Source of the DNA: Metapseudomonas otitidis
GTDB lineage: Bacteria > Pseudomonadota > Gammaproteobacteria > Pseudomonadales > Pseudomonadaceae
Length of the DNA: 64,000 nt
Direction: 5' to 3'
Assembly: GCF_900111835.1 (NCBI RefSeq)
Contig: NZ_FOJP01000021.1
Location: 35,856-99,855 of the forward strand
The notes under the pieces were generated by a model. That model saw only the letters and a program-made list of their open reading frames with translations. It was not told where the DNA came from and searched no databases. The translations under genes were made by a program, and so were the position numbers. Below, one piece after another: positions 54,922 to 64,000 of the stretch. How positions within the stretch are numbered: position 1 is the first letter of the stretch; each line of letters opens with the position of its first letter.

Positions 54922-55543
54922 CGCTCACCCGATGGTGCTCGCCCCAGCGCGGCAGCATGTCCTGGGGGATGTCCAGCAGGTTGAGGATGCGCGCGACCAC
55001 GAAGTCCACCAGGTCATCGAGGGTCTGCGGCTGGTGGTAGAAGCCCGGCGACGCCGGCAGGATCACCGCGCCGAGGTTGGACAGCTTGAGCATGTTCTCC
55101 AGGTGGATGCTGGAGTACGGCGCCTCGCGGGGGACCAGGATCAGCTGGCGGCGCTCCTTCAGGGCCACATCGGCCGCCCGCTCGATCAGGTTGTTGCAGG
55201 CCCCGGTGGCGATGGCCGAGAGGGTGCCGGTGGAACAGGGCACCACCACCATCGCCGCCGGTGCGCCGGAACCGGAGGCCACCGGGGCCATCCAGTCCTC
55301 CTTGCCGTATACACGGATCTGCCCCGGCGTGGCGCCGGTGTACTCGTTGAGGAACGCCTGCATCGCCTGGGGCTTGGCCGGCAGGGTGACGTCGGTTTCC
55401 GTCGCCATCACCAGCTGCGCGGCCTTGGAGATGAGGAAGTGCACCTCGCGATCCTCCCGCACCAGGCAGTCCAGCAGGCGCAGGCCGTACTGGGCTCCGG
55501 AAGCGCCGGTCATCGCCAGGGTGACGCGTTCAGGGCCGCTCAT
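54914..55543 (-). CDS. ubiX: Flavin prenyltransferase UbiX
   Basis: UbiX makes the prenylated FMN cofactor for the UbiD decarboxylase in ubiquinone synthesis. The 209-residue protein has [20 protein letters not shown] (FMN loop), [40 protein letters not shown] (the R-E segment) and [20 protein letters not shown]. It begins one base after the mpl stop, so translation is probably coupled. The ATG at 55543 gives the family start. Confidence 0.96.
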   Translation of the reverse strand: MSGPERVTLAMTGASGAQYGLRLLDCLVREDREVHFLISKAAQLVMATETDVTLPAKPQAMQAFLNEYTGATPGQIRVYGKEDWMAPVASGSGAPAAMVVVPCSTGTLSAIATGACNNLIERAADVALKERRQLILVPREAPYSSIHLENMLKLSNLGAVILPASPGFYHQPQTLDDLVDFVVARILNLLDIPQDMLPRWGEHHRVSDE

Positions 55544-55544
55544 T

Positions 55545-56897
55545 TCAGCCCTCCAGCGCCTGGGCCAGCTTGCCGTGCAGGCCGCCGAAGCCACCGTTGC
55601 TCATGATCACCACCTGGGTGCCCGGCACCGCGAGTGCCTTCACGCCCTCGATGATGGCCTCCAGCGAATCGCACACCCGGGTCGGCACGCTGGAGCCGGC
55701 CACCGTGGCGGCGAGGTCCCAGCCAAGGTTCGGCGGCGCGTACCAGAACACCTGGTCGGCCAGCTTCACCGAGTCGGGCAGCCCGTCGCGGTGGGCGCCC
55801 AGCTTCATGGAGTTGGAGCGCGGCTCGATCACCGCGATCACCGGCGCATTGCCCACGCGCTTGCGCAGGCCGTCCAGGGTAGTGGCGATGGCGGTGGGGT
55901 GGTGGGCGAAATCGTCGTAGACGGTCACGCCCCTGACCTCGGCCACCTTCTCCATGCGTCGCTTGACGCTCTGGAAGGCCGACAGCGCCGCCACGCCCAG
56001 CTCCGGCACCACGCCCACATGGCGCGCCGCAGCCAGGGTCGCCAGGGCGTTGGCCACGTTGTGCTGGCCGGTGAGGCTCCAGTCCACCGTGCCGGCGACC
56101 TGCCCCTCGAACAGCACCTCGAAGCGCGAGCCGTCCTCGCTGAGCAGTCGCGCCTGCCACTGGCCGCCCTCGCCGGTGGTCTGCACCGGGGTCCAGCAGC
56201 CCATGCCCAGCACCCGCACCAGGGCGCTTTCGGCAGTGGGATGGATGATCAGCCCCTCGCCGGGGATGGTCCGCACCAGGTGATGGAACTGCCGCTCGAT
56301 GGCCGCCAGGTCCGGGAAGATGTCCGCATGGTCGAACTCGAGGTTGTTGAGGATGGCGGTGCGCGGGCGGTAGTGGACGAACTTCGAGCGCTTGTCGAAG
56401 AAAGCGCTGTCGTACTCATCCGCCTCCACCACGAAGAACGGCGTGCTGCCCAGGCGCGCGGAGACGCCGAAGTTCTGCGGCACCCCGCCGATGAGGAAGC
56501 CCGGGCTCATGCCCGCGTGTTCCAGCACCCAGGCCAGCATGCTGGTGGTAGTGGTCTTGCCGTGGGTGCCGGCCACCGCCATCACCCAACGCCCCTGCAG
56601 CACATGGTCCGCCAGCCATTGCGGGCCGGAAACGTAGGGCAGCCCCTTGTTCAGCACGTGCTCCACCGCCGGGTTGCCCCGTGACAGCGCGTTGCCGATC
56701 ACCACCAGGTCCGGCGCCGGCTCCAGGTGAGCCGGGTCATAGCCCTGCATCAGCTCGATGCCCTGGGCCTCCAGCTGGGTACTCATGGGGGGATAGACGT
56801 TCGCATCGGAGCCGGTAACGCGGTGGCCCAGCTCCTTGGCCAGCACCGCCAGCGAACCCATGAAGGTGCCGCAGATGCCGAGGATGTGGATATGCAT
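55545..56897 (-). CDS. mpl: UDP-N-acetylmuramate:tripeptide ligase Mpl
   Basis: Mpl reattaches recycled murein tripeptide to UDP-MurNAc in the cytoplasm. The 450-residue Mur ligase begins [20 protein letters not shown], with the ATP loop [59 protein letters not shown] and [19 protein letters not shown]. All catalytic parts are present. The ATG at 56897 is used; a 19-codon extension is not conserved. It is the first gene of mpl-ubiX-yceK, which match P. aeruginosa order as I recall. Confidence 0.97.
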   Translation of the reverse strand: MHIHILGICGTFMGSLAVLAKELGHRVTGSDANVYPPMSTQLEAQGIELMQGYDPAHLEPAPDLVVIGNALSRGNPAVEHVLNKGLPYVSGPQWLADHVLQGRWVMAVAGTHGKTTTTSMLAWVLEHAGMSPGFLIGGVPQNFGVSARLGSTPFFVVEADEYDSAFFDKRSKFVHYRPRTAILNNLEFDHADIFPDLAAIERQFHHLVRTIPGEGLIIHPTAESALVRVLGMGCWTPVQTTGEGGQWQARLLSEDGSRFEVLFEGQVAGTVDWSLTGQHNVANALATLAAARHVGVVPELGVAALSAFQSVKRRMEKVAEVRGVTVYDDFAHHPTAIATTLDGLRKRVGNAPVIAVIEPRSNSMKLGAHRDGLPDSVKLADQVFWYAPPNLGWDLAATVAGSSVPTRVCDSLEAIIEGVKALAVPGTQVVIMSNGGFGGLHGKLAQALEG

Positions 56898-56981
56898 GGA
56901 TGACCTCTGGAAACGGGCCGACGGGGCCCGGGAAAACTTGGCGCAGGTTAGCACAGGGGCCCGCCGTGGAATGCGGACCGG

Positions 56982-57857
56982 CTACGGTTGTCCCTCTTGG
57001 TCAAGTGATGCCAAAAACGCCCCAATCACCCGCCTCGCCCCCTGCTCCTTCAAGCACACCAGCGTTTCCGTCATGCGCGATTCGAAGTCGAGGATGGGCA
57101 GGACACGCACGCCGCGCCCGGCGCCGAGTTCGGCGGCGGAGACGATGCCGACGCCGAGCCCGGCCATGACCATCTCGAACACCGCCTCGCGGCCTTCCAC
57201 TTCGATGGCGGGGAGGACCTCCAGGCCGGCGCGGTGCATTTCGTCCTCCAGCATCTGCCGGGTCATGGAGCCTTCCTCCCGCAGCACCAGCGGGGTGCGG
57301 TGGAGGTCGGCCAGGTGCAGGGACTCGCGGTGGGCCCAGGGGTGGCTGTCGGCGACGAAGGCCACCAGGGGGCCGCTGCTAAGGACGTGGCTGATCAGCC
57401 GCTCGTCGTCCACCGGGCGGCCGAGCACGGCGAAGTCGGCCTGGTAGTCGAACAGCCGGCGCAGGGATTCATCGCTGTTGCCCGTCACCAGCCGCACACG
57501 GATGCCGGGGTAGCGCTCGCAGAAGCGCGCCAGGTGCGGCAGCAGGTGCATGGGCGCGTCCACCGCCAGGGTCAGACTGCCGCTCTCCAGGGCGCGGGAG
57601 CTGGTGAGCAGCTCCAGTGCCTCGCGCTCGGCGGCGAACAGGCGCTGGGTGATGGCCAAAAGTTGCCCGCCCAGTTCGGTCAATTGCACCGAGCGCTTGT
57701 TGCGGTTGAACAGCAGCATGCCGAAGCGTTCTTCCAGCTTGCGCACCTGGTCGGACACCGCCGGCTGGCTGAGGAACAACTGCTCCGCCGCGCGGGTGAA
57801 ATTGCCGTGCACGGCCACGGCATGGAAGGCCTTGAGTTGGGCCTGGGAAACCGACAT
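56982..57857 (-). CDS. LysR-type regulator of the phosphonate module
   Basis: A 291-residue LysR protein. The winged helix-turn-helix at 1-60 contains AQLKAFHAVAVHGNFTRAAE and LFLSQPAVSDQVRKLEERFG. The effector domain follows (GSLTLAVDAPMHLLPHLARF, MVMAGLGVGIVSAAELGAGR). It is divergent from phnW with 120 bases between, the usual position of a LysR activator for a catabolic operon, so it probably senses 2-aminoethylphosphonate or its product. This role is inferred from position only. Confidence 0.9.
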   Translation of the reverse strand: MSVSQAQLKAFHAVAVHGNFTRAAEQLFLSQPAVSDQVRKLEERFGMLLFNRNKRSVQLTELGGQLLAITQRLFAAEREALELLTSSRALESGSLTLAVDAPMHLLPHLARFCERYPGIRVRLVTGNSDESLRRLFDYQADFAVLGRPVDDERLISHVLSSGPLVAFVADSHPWAHRESLHLADLHRTPLVLREEGSMTRQMLEDEMHRAGLEVLPAIEVEGREAVFEMVMAGLGVGIVSAAELGAGRGVRVLPILDFESRMTETLVCLKEQGARRVIGAFLASLDQEGQP

Positions 57858-57876
57858 GTCACCCCCGATAAATAAG

Positions 57877-57927
57877 CTCAGCTTCTGAGTGAAATACCAT
57901 AAATCGATTTCAGTTATCGCACTGAAA
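57877..57927. promoter_or_regulatory. Inverted repeats in the lysR-phnW gap
   Basis: Two dyads lie in the AT-rich middle of the divergent region: CTCAG/CTGAG at 57877-57881 and 57885-57889, and TTTCAG/CTGAAA at 57908-57913 and 57922-57927 with an 8-base centre. The second is LysR-like in size and lies 51 bases before the phnW ATG. They are the best candidates for the LysR operator. Confidence 0.5.
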
Positions 57928-57977
57928 CGGGTCTCATCCCCTTCAGCACCGCCACCCCGCATCCGCTGGAGACGACC

Positions 57978-59144
57978 ATGACCCACGCCGAATTCCCCAC
58001 TGCCCATGCCCCGCTGGCCGCTCCGGCGCTGGGCGAGCCCTACCTGCTGACCCCCGGCCCGCTGACCACCTCCCGCGCCACCAAGGAGGCCATGCTGCAG
58101 GACTGGGGCTCCTGGGATGCCGACTTCAACCGCGTCACCGCCGAGGTGCGCCAGCAGCTCCTGGCCATGGCCGGCGTGCACGACGACCGCTACGCCTGCG
58201 TGCCGCTGCAGGGCAGCGGCACCTTCGCCGTCGAAGCCGCCCTGGCCACCGCCATCCCCCGCGACGGCAAGGCCCTGGTGCTGATGAACGGTGCCTACGG
58301 CCAGCGTGCCGGCAAGATCCTCGACTACCTGGGCCGCGCCCACATCAGCCTCGACAAGGGCGACTACCTGCCGCCCCAGCCGGAGGAAGTGGATGCCCTG
58401 CTGCGCGACCACCCGGAGGTCACCAGCGTGTTCCTGGTCCATTGCGAGACCAGCTCCGGCATCCTCAACCCCCTGGCCGAGATCGCCGCCGTGGTGCGTC
58501 GCCACGGCAAGGTGCTGATCGTCGATGCCATGAGCTCGTTCGGCGCCGTGCCGCTCACGGTGCAGGCGGTGGACTTCGACGTGCTGGTGTCCTCGGCCAA
58601 CAAGTGCATCGAAGGTATCCCCGGCTTCGGCTTCGTGATCATCCGCCGCAGCCTGCTGGAGGCCTCCGCCGGGCGCGCCCACTCCCTGAGCCTCGACCTG
58701 CTGGAGCAGTGGCGCTACATGGAGCGCACCGGCCAGTGGCGCTTCACCCCACCCACCCACAGCGTGGTGGCGTTCCGCGCCGCACTGGCCCAGCACGCGG
58801 CGGAAGGCGTGGCCGGGCGCCTGGCACGCTACACCCGCAACCGCGACGTGCTGGTGGCCGGCATGCGCCAGATGGGCTTCCGCACGCTGCTGGAGGACCG
58901 CTGGCTGTCGCCGATCATCACCACCTTCTTCAGCCCCGATCACCCCCGCTTCGCCTTCAAGCGCTTCTACGACGAACTCAAGGCCCGCCACTTCGTCATC
59001 TACCCCGGCAAGCTCACCGAGGCGGAGAGCTTCCGCATCGGCTGCATCGGCCAGATCGACGAGGCCATCGTCCGCCAGTTGCTGGCCGCCATCGCCGACA
59101 GCCTCGCCGCCATGCAGGTCACCCTCCCCGGCCAGGCGGCCTGA
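57978..59144 (+). CDS. phnW: 2-aminoethylphosphonate-pyruvate transaminase PhnW
   Basis: PhnW moves the amino group of 2-aminoethylphosphonate to pyruvate, giving phosphonoacetaldehyde and alanine. The 388-residue class V aminotransferase has [20 protein letters not shown] at the start, [52 protein letters not shown] and the PLP lysine Lys209 in [17 protein letters not shown]. These are the specific PhnW patterns. GGAG precedes the ATG. It heads the phnW-transporter-phnX operon. Confidence 0.95.
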   Translation: MTHAEFPTAHAPLAAPALGEPYLLTPGPLTTSRATKEAMLQDWGSWDADFNRVTAEVRQQLLAMAGVHDDRYACVPLQGSGTFAVEAALATAIPRDGKALVLMNGAYGQRAGKILDYLGRAHISLDKGDYLPPQPEEVDALLRDHPEVTSVFLVHCETSSGILNPLAEIAAVVRRHGKVLIVDAMSSFGAVPLTVQAVDFDVLVSSANKCIEGIPGFGFVIIRRSLLEASAGRAHSLSLDLLEQWRYMERTGQWRFTPPTHSVVAFRAALAQHAAEGVAGRLARYTRNRDVLVAGMRQMGFRTLLEDRWLSPIITTFFSPDHPRFAFKRFYDELKARHFVIYPGKLTEAESFRIGCIGQIDEAIVRQLLAAIADSLAAMQVTLPGQAA

Positions 59145-59332
59145 ACCCCACCGGCCGCGCCCCGGCGCGGCCCACTGCCGGCCAGGCCGGCGAGGAGTTG
59201 CCTAGCGCACAGCCCACCCACGCCTGACGCCCCGACCGCTGCCCTTCTGACCAGGCCGGGCGTTTAGACAGCCAGGACACACCACAAGAACAACAACCTC
59301 TCCTCATGCACTGTCCACAGGGGTCAGAACCC

Positions 59333-60658
59333 ATGCACACCTCACCCGGCTCCACCGCCCGCGGCTGGCAATCGCTGCACCGCTGGCGGGTCCAGATCTT
59401 CCTCATCACCTGGCTGGCCTACGCCGCCTTCTACTTCACCCGCAAGGCCTTCTCGGTGGCCAAGCTCGGCATCGCCGAGGACCCGACCTTCGAGCTGGAC
59501 AAGGCCGCCATGGCCAACCTCGACGCGCTCTACCTCGGCGCCTACGCCGTGGGCCAGTTCACCTGGGGGCTGTTCGCCGACCGCTTCGGGCCACGGGTCG
59601 TGGTCTTCGGCGGCCTGCTGATCTCGGCCCTGGCGGCCCTGGCCATGGGCACCTTCGCCACCCTGCCGATCTTCGTCAGCTGCATGCTCGTCCAGGGCCT
59701 GGCGCAGTCCACCGGCTGGTCGGGGCTGTGCAAGAACATCGGCAGCTTCTTCGCCACCCAGGAGCGCGGCCGAGTGCTGGGCTACTGGAGCACCTGCTAC
59801 GCCTTCGGCGGCCTGGTGGCCACGCCCTTCGCCGGCTGGTGGGCCTACGAGGTGTTCCACGACTGGCGCGCGGCGTTCGTCTCCTGCGCACTGGTGGTGC
59901 TGGGCGTGGCCGTGCTGTTCTGGCTGCTGCAGCGCAACCGCCCGGAGGACGTCGGCCTGCCACCGCTGGAAAGCGCAGCGGCCGCCGACCCGACCGCCGT
60001 GCGCCCCGGGCACTGGCGGGTGCTGCGCAAGGTGCTGGCCAACCGCCCGGTGCTGGCCCTGGGCCTGGCCTACTTCCTGCTCAAGCCGGCGCGCTACGCG
60101 ATCCTCCTGTGGGGCCCGGTGATCGTCTACGAACGCATGCCGGCCATCGGCAAGGTGGCCTCCGCCATCGTCCCCACGGCGTTCGAAGTGGCCGGGCTGG
60201 TGGGGCCGATCCTCATCGGCATCGCCTCGGACAAGCTCTTCGGCGCCCGCCGCATGCCCGCCTGCGTGTTCAGCCTGGCGGCCCTCACCCTGTGCCTCGC
60301 GCTGTTCGTGCCGGCCATGCAGAGCGGCAGCCTGTACCTGGTGGTGGGCCTGCTGTTCCTCATGGGCATGACCCTCTACGGCCCGGACTCGATGATCAGC
60401 AGCTCCGCCGCCGTCGACTTCGGCACCCAGGAAGCGGCCGGCACCGCCGCTGGCTTCGTCAACGGCTGCGGCTCGGTGGGCGCCATCCTCGGCGGCCTGC
60501 TGCCGGGCTACTTCGACACCACCACCGTGTTCCTCGCCTTCACCTTCGCCGCCCTGCTGGCCAGCCTGCTGCTGGTGCCGTTCTGGAACAGCCGGCCGCA
60601 ACCCGAAACACCCCCTGCCATACCGCTCCCAGGCGGCCTGGCCAACGCCCGAACCTGA
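59333..60658 (+). CDS. Organophosphate:phosphate-antiporter-like MFS transporter (probable AEP uptake)
   Basis: A 441-residue MFS protein with about twelve helices, closest in look to the OPA family (GlpT/UhpT). [18 protein letters not shown] carries the Arg-Lys pair after helix 1 typical of phosphate-binding OPA proteins, and [20 protein letters not shown] is motif A. Its place between phnW and phnX suggests import of 2-aminoethylphosphonate. I use the ATG at 59333 (AGGGG upstream) and not the one at 59306. The gap of 188 bases after phnW holds nothing I recognise. Confidence 0.85.
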   Translation: MHTSPGSTARGWQSLHRWRVQIFLITWLAYAAFYFTRKAFSVAKLGIAEDPTFELDKAAMANLDALYLGAYAVGQFTWGLFADRFGPRVVVFGGLLISALAALAMGTFATLPIFVSCMLVQGLAQSTGWSGLCKNIGSFFATQERGRVLGYWSTCYAFGGLVATPFAGWWAYEVFHDWRAAFVSCALVVLGVAVLFWLLQRNRPEDVGLPPLESAAAADPTAVRPGHWRVLRKVLANRPVLALGLAYFLLKPARYAILLWGPVIVYERMPAIGKVASAIVPTAFEVAGLVGPILIGIASDKLFGARRMPACVFSLAALTLCLALFVPAMQSGSLYLVVGLLFLMGMTLYGPDSMISSSAAVDFGTQEAAGTAAGFVNGCGSVGAILGGLLPGYFDTTTVFLAFTFAALLASLLLVPFWNSRPQPETPPAIPLPGGLANART

Positions 60659-60677
60659 ACCCCGACGGAGAATCGCC

Positions 60678-61505
60678 ATGAACTACCAACACCCCACCCG
60701 CCTGCAGGCCGCCGTACTCGACTGGGCCGGCACCGTGGTCGACTTCGGCTCCTTCGCCCCGACGCAGATCTTCGTCGAAGCCTTCGCCGAGTTCGGCGTC
60801 GCCGTCTCCCTGGAAGAAGCCCGTGGCCCCATGGGCATGGGCAAGTGGGACCACATCCGCACCCTCTGCGACCTGCCCGCCATCGCCGAACGCTACCGCG
60901 CCGCCTTCGGCCGGCTGCCGACCGACGACGACGTCACGGCCATCTACGAACGCTTCATGCCGCTGCAGATCGAGAAGATCGGCGTCCACTCGGCGCTCAT
61001 CCCCGGCGCCCTGGAGGCCATCGCCGCGCTGCGCCAGCGCGGCCTGAAGATCGGCTCCTGCTCCGGCTACCCCAAGGCGGTGATGGACAAGGTGGTGGAG
61101 CTGGCCCGAGGCAACGGCTACATCGCCGACCACGTGGTGGCCACCGACGAAGTGCCCAACGGCCGCCCGCACCCGGCCCAGGCCCTGGCCAACGTCATCG
61201 CCCTCGGCATCGAGGACGTGGCCGCCTGCGTGAAGGTGGACGACACCTGGCCGGGCATCCTCGAAGGCCGCCGGGCCGGCATGTGGACGGTGGCCCTCAC
61301 CTGCTCCGGCAACGCCCTGGGCCTGACCTGGGACCAGTTCAAGGCCCTCTCGCCCACGGAACTGGAGCGGGCGCGCCAGCGCATCGGCCAGCTCTTCGAA
61401 GGCGCCCGCCCGCACTACCTGATCGACACCATCGCCGACCTGCCGAAGGTGATCGACACCATCAACGCCCGGCTGGCACGAGGGGAAATGCCACAGGCCG
61501 TTTGA
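60678..61505 (+). CDS. phnX: Phosphonoacetaldehyde hydrolase PhnX
   Basis: PhnX cleaves the C-P bond of phosphonoacetaldehyde to acetaldehyde and phosphate, forming a Schiff base. The 275-residue HAD protein has the nucleophile Asp15 in [12 protein letters not shown], the Schiff-base lysine Lys56 in [23 protein letters not shown] and [19 protein letters not shown]. The specific order DWAGT...GKWDH is diagnostic. GGAG precedes the ATG 19 bases after the transporter. Confidence 0.96.
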   Translation: MNYQHPTRLQAAVLDWAGTVVDFGSFAPTQIFVEAFAEFGVAVSLEEARGPMGMGKWDHIRTLCDLPAIAERYRAAFGRLPTDDDVTAIYERFMPLQIEKIGVHSALIPGALEAIAALRQRGLKIGSCSGYPKAVMDKVVELARGNGYIADHVVATDEVPNGRPHPAQALANVIALGIEDVAACVKVDDTWPGILEGRRAGMWTVALTCSGNALGLTWDQFKALSPTELERARQRIGQLFEGARPHYLIDTIADLPKVIDTINARLARGEMPQAV

Positions 61506-61620
61506 AGCCCCTGTCGAGGCACCCGTAGGGGCGGCCCTCGCAGAGACTCCCCCGGCGGCATCACCTGGTGGATGAACAGCGCGTCATCCCCCTGCCCCCA
61601 GGTGACCCCGGTAATGAACG

Positions 61621-61643
61621 AACCCGCCAATCGGCGGGTTCTT
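61621..61643 (+). terminator. Terminator-like hairpin after phnX
   Basis: AACCCGCC (61621-61628) pairs with GGCGGGTT (61633-61640) across 4 bases, then CTT. It lies 115 bases after phnX and 47 before the end of the leftward activator gene, so it could serve either side. Confidence 0.7.
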
Positions 61644-61657
61644 CACGTGCGGGAGGT

Positions 61658-61681
61658 TCCCGGGCTGAAGCCCGGGCTACG
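61658..61681 (-). repeat. REP-like element, copy 2 (inverted)
   Basis: Read on the minus strand it matches the element at 54593-54616 (CGTAGCCCGGGCTTCAGCC, then CGGGA instead of TGGGA). It lies directly before the end of the sigma54 activator gene. The two copies flank, in inverted orientation, the segment from the yceK-like gene to phnX. Confidence 0.75.
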
Positions 61682-61690
61682 CAGGCCGTG

Positions 61691-63583
<1,893 letters not shown>

Positions 63584-63688
63584 GTCTTGTTGTTCTCCGC
63601 AGCGGGGGTCCGGGAGGCAGCCCGGCGCCCAGGACGGGCACCCACGTCGCCGCAGCATCCTCCAGCGCCACGCCCTTTGCAACGCCCG

Positions 63689-63737
63689 GATGACCCACGG
63701 GTCATCGGGCTGTGCCAGATGCGTGACAAACTGTCAC
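63689..63737. promoter_or_regulatory. Two palindromes, probable activator binding sites
   Basis: GATGACCC-AC-GGGTCATC (63689-63706) and GTGACA-AAC-TGTCAC (63723-63737) are both perfect dyads. They lie about 90-140 bases upstream of the sigma54 promoter, the usual enhancer distance, in the divergent gap (63584-63906). The second resembles TGT-N-ACA-type sites of AcoR relatives. Confidence 0.7.
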
Positions 63738-63825
63738 CCGGCCTGTACCAGCCCTGCCACAGCCACACCGACGCGATATCCCCGGCAATGGCCGCAGGCC
63801 ACGCCGGCCGGGGCTTGCGCTGGCC

Positions 63826-63841
63826 TGGCCCGCCCCTTGCT
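63826..63841 (+). promoter_or_regulatory. Sigma54 (-24/-12) promoter of the aldehyde dehydrogenase
   Basis: TGGCCCGCCCCTTGCT has GG at 63827-63828 and GC at 63839-63840 with exactly 10 bases between, close to the TGGCAC-N5-TTGCW consensus. Transcription would start near 63852, about 55 bases before the ATG. The divergent neighbour encodes a sigma54 activator. Confidence 0.88.
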
Positions 63842-63906
63842 CTATGCTGCTCACAGCGCTTCGGCGCGTCCTCCACCAACAAGCACAAGAGCCAAGGAGA
63901 TAGACC

Positions 63907-64000
63907 ATGCGTTACGCACAACCCGGCACCCCCGGCGCCGTCGTTTCCTTCAAGGACCGCTACGGCAACTACATCGGCGGCGAATTCGTGCCCCCGGTCA
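63907..64000 (+). CDS. Aldehyde dehydrogenase (partial, runs off right edge)
   Basis: Only 31 codons are visible: MRYAQPGTPGAVVSFKDRYG, then NYIGGEFVPPV. This is the N-terminus of the acetaldehyde dehydrogenase type (ExaC/AcoD/EatD), where F-K-x-R-Y-x-N-(Y/F)-I-G-G-E is conserved. It has an excellent AAGGAGA ribosome site. It should oxidise acetaldehyde from ethanolamine, ethanol or, here, from PhnX. The catalytic Cys and Glu are outside the window. Confidence 0.85.
   Translation, partial: MRYAQPGTPGAVVSFKDRYGNYIGGEFVPPV

Overview
The window is high-GC chromosomal DNA of a Pseudomonas. The rightward part (about 9.5-57 kb, plus eatR and the aldehyde dehydrogenase at the right end) follows, as far as I remember it, the gene order of the P. 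aeruginosa core genome from the ladS region to the mpl/eatR region: acyl-CoA dehydrogenase, tetR, ladS, thiDE, hemL, miaB-ybeZ-ybeY-corC-lnt, leuS-lptE-holA, lipA, lipB-ybeD-dacC-rlpA-sltB1-rodA-mrdA-rlmH-rsfS-nadD-proA, lrgAB, phaJ-type maoC, ubiX, mpl. I cannot name the species.

Left end (1-9.5 kb): a type I-E CRISPR-Cas locus. A leftward operon cas3-cse1-cse2-cas7e-cas5e-cas6e-cas1 runs off the left edge in cas1 (cas2 is presumably beyond it). A rightward unit (strong sigma70-type promoter, a 47-codon leader-like ORF, an MFS transporter) sits between cas3 and a short array of six repeats and five spacers, which is read leftward from a short leader next to an AidB-like acyl-CoA dehydrogenase gene. 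cse2 is clearly less GC-rich than the other cas genes.

9.5-25 kb: the acyl-CoA dehydrogenase and its TetR repressor with a near-perfect double operator; the hybrid sensor kinase LadS; thiamine (thiD-thiE) and tetrapyrrole (hemL) genes; tRNA thiomethylation and ribosome maturation (miaB, ybeZ, ybeY); corC and lnt, probably one rightward operon; envelope gene ydcF and a zinc-ribbon gene.

25-43 kb: leuS-lptE-holA; arfA with the hairpin inside its coding region that marks this ribosome-rescue gene; a lytic transglycosylase lipoprotein; lipA and a shared terminator; then a long leftward series for lipoylation and for cell-wall elongation (PBP2, RodA, SltB1, RlpA, DacC), with rlmH, rsfS, nadD and proA upstream.

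43-57 kb: smaller units, including an alpha/beta hydrolase with a PilZ-like tail, a DedA-PAP2 fusion, LrgAB, a PhaJ-like hydratase, a TM2 protein, a MORN-repeat lipoprotein with a C13 (caspase-clan) peptidase domain, and small metabolic enzymes, then leftward ubiX and mpl.

57-64 kb: a 2-aminoethylphosphonate catabolic module (lysR, phnW, an organophosphate/phosphonate-type MFS transporter, phnX) lies between mpl and an AcoR/EatR-type sigma54 activator. The activator faces an aldehyde dehydrogenase with a textbook -24/-12 promoter and upstream palindromes. PhnX releases acetaldehyde, the likely substrate of that dehydrogenase, so the two neighbouring units may form one pathway.

I saw no rRNA, tRNA, insertion sequence or integrase gene in the window. 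Product names rest on reading motifs and lengths by eye; no database search was run.
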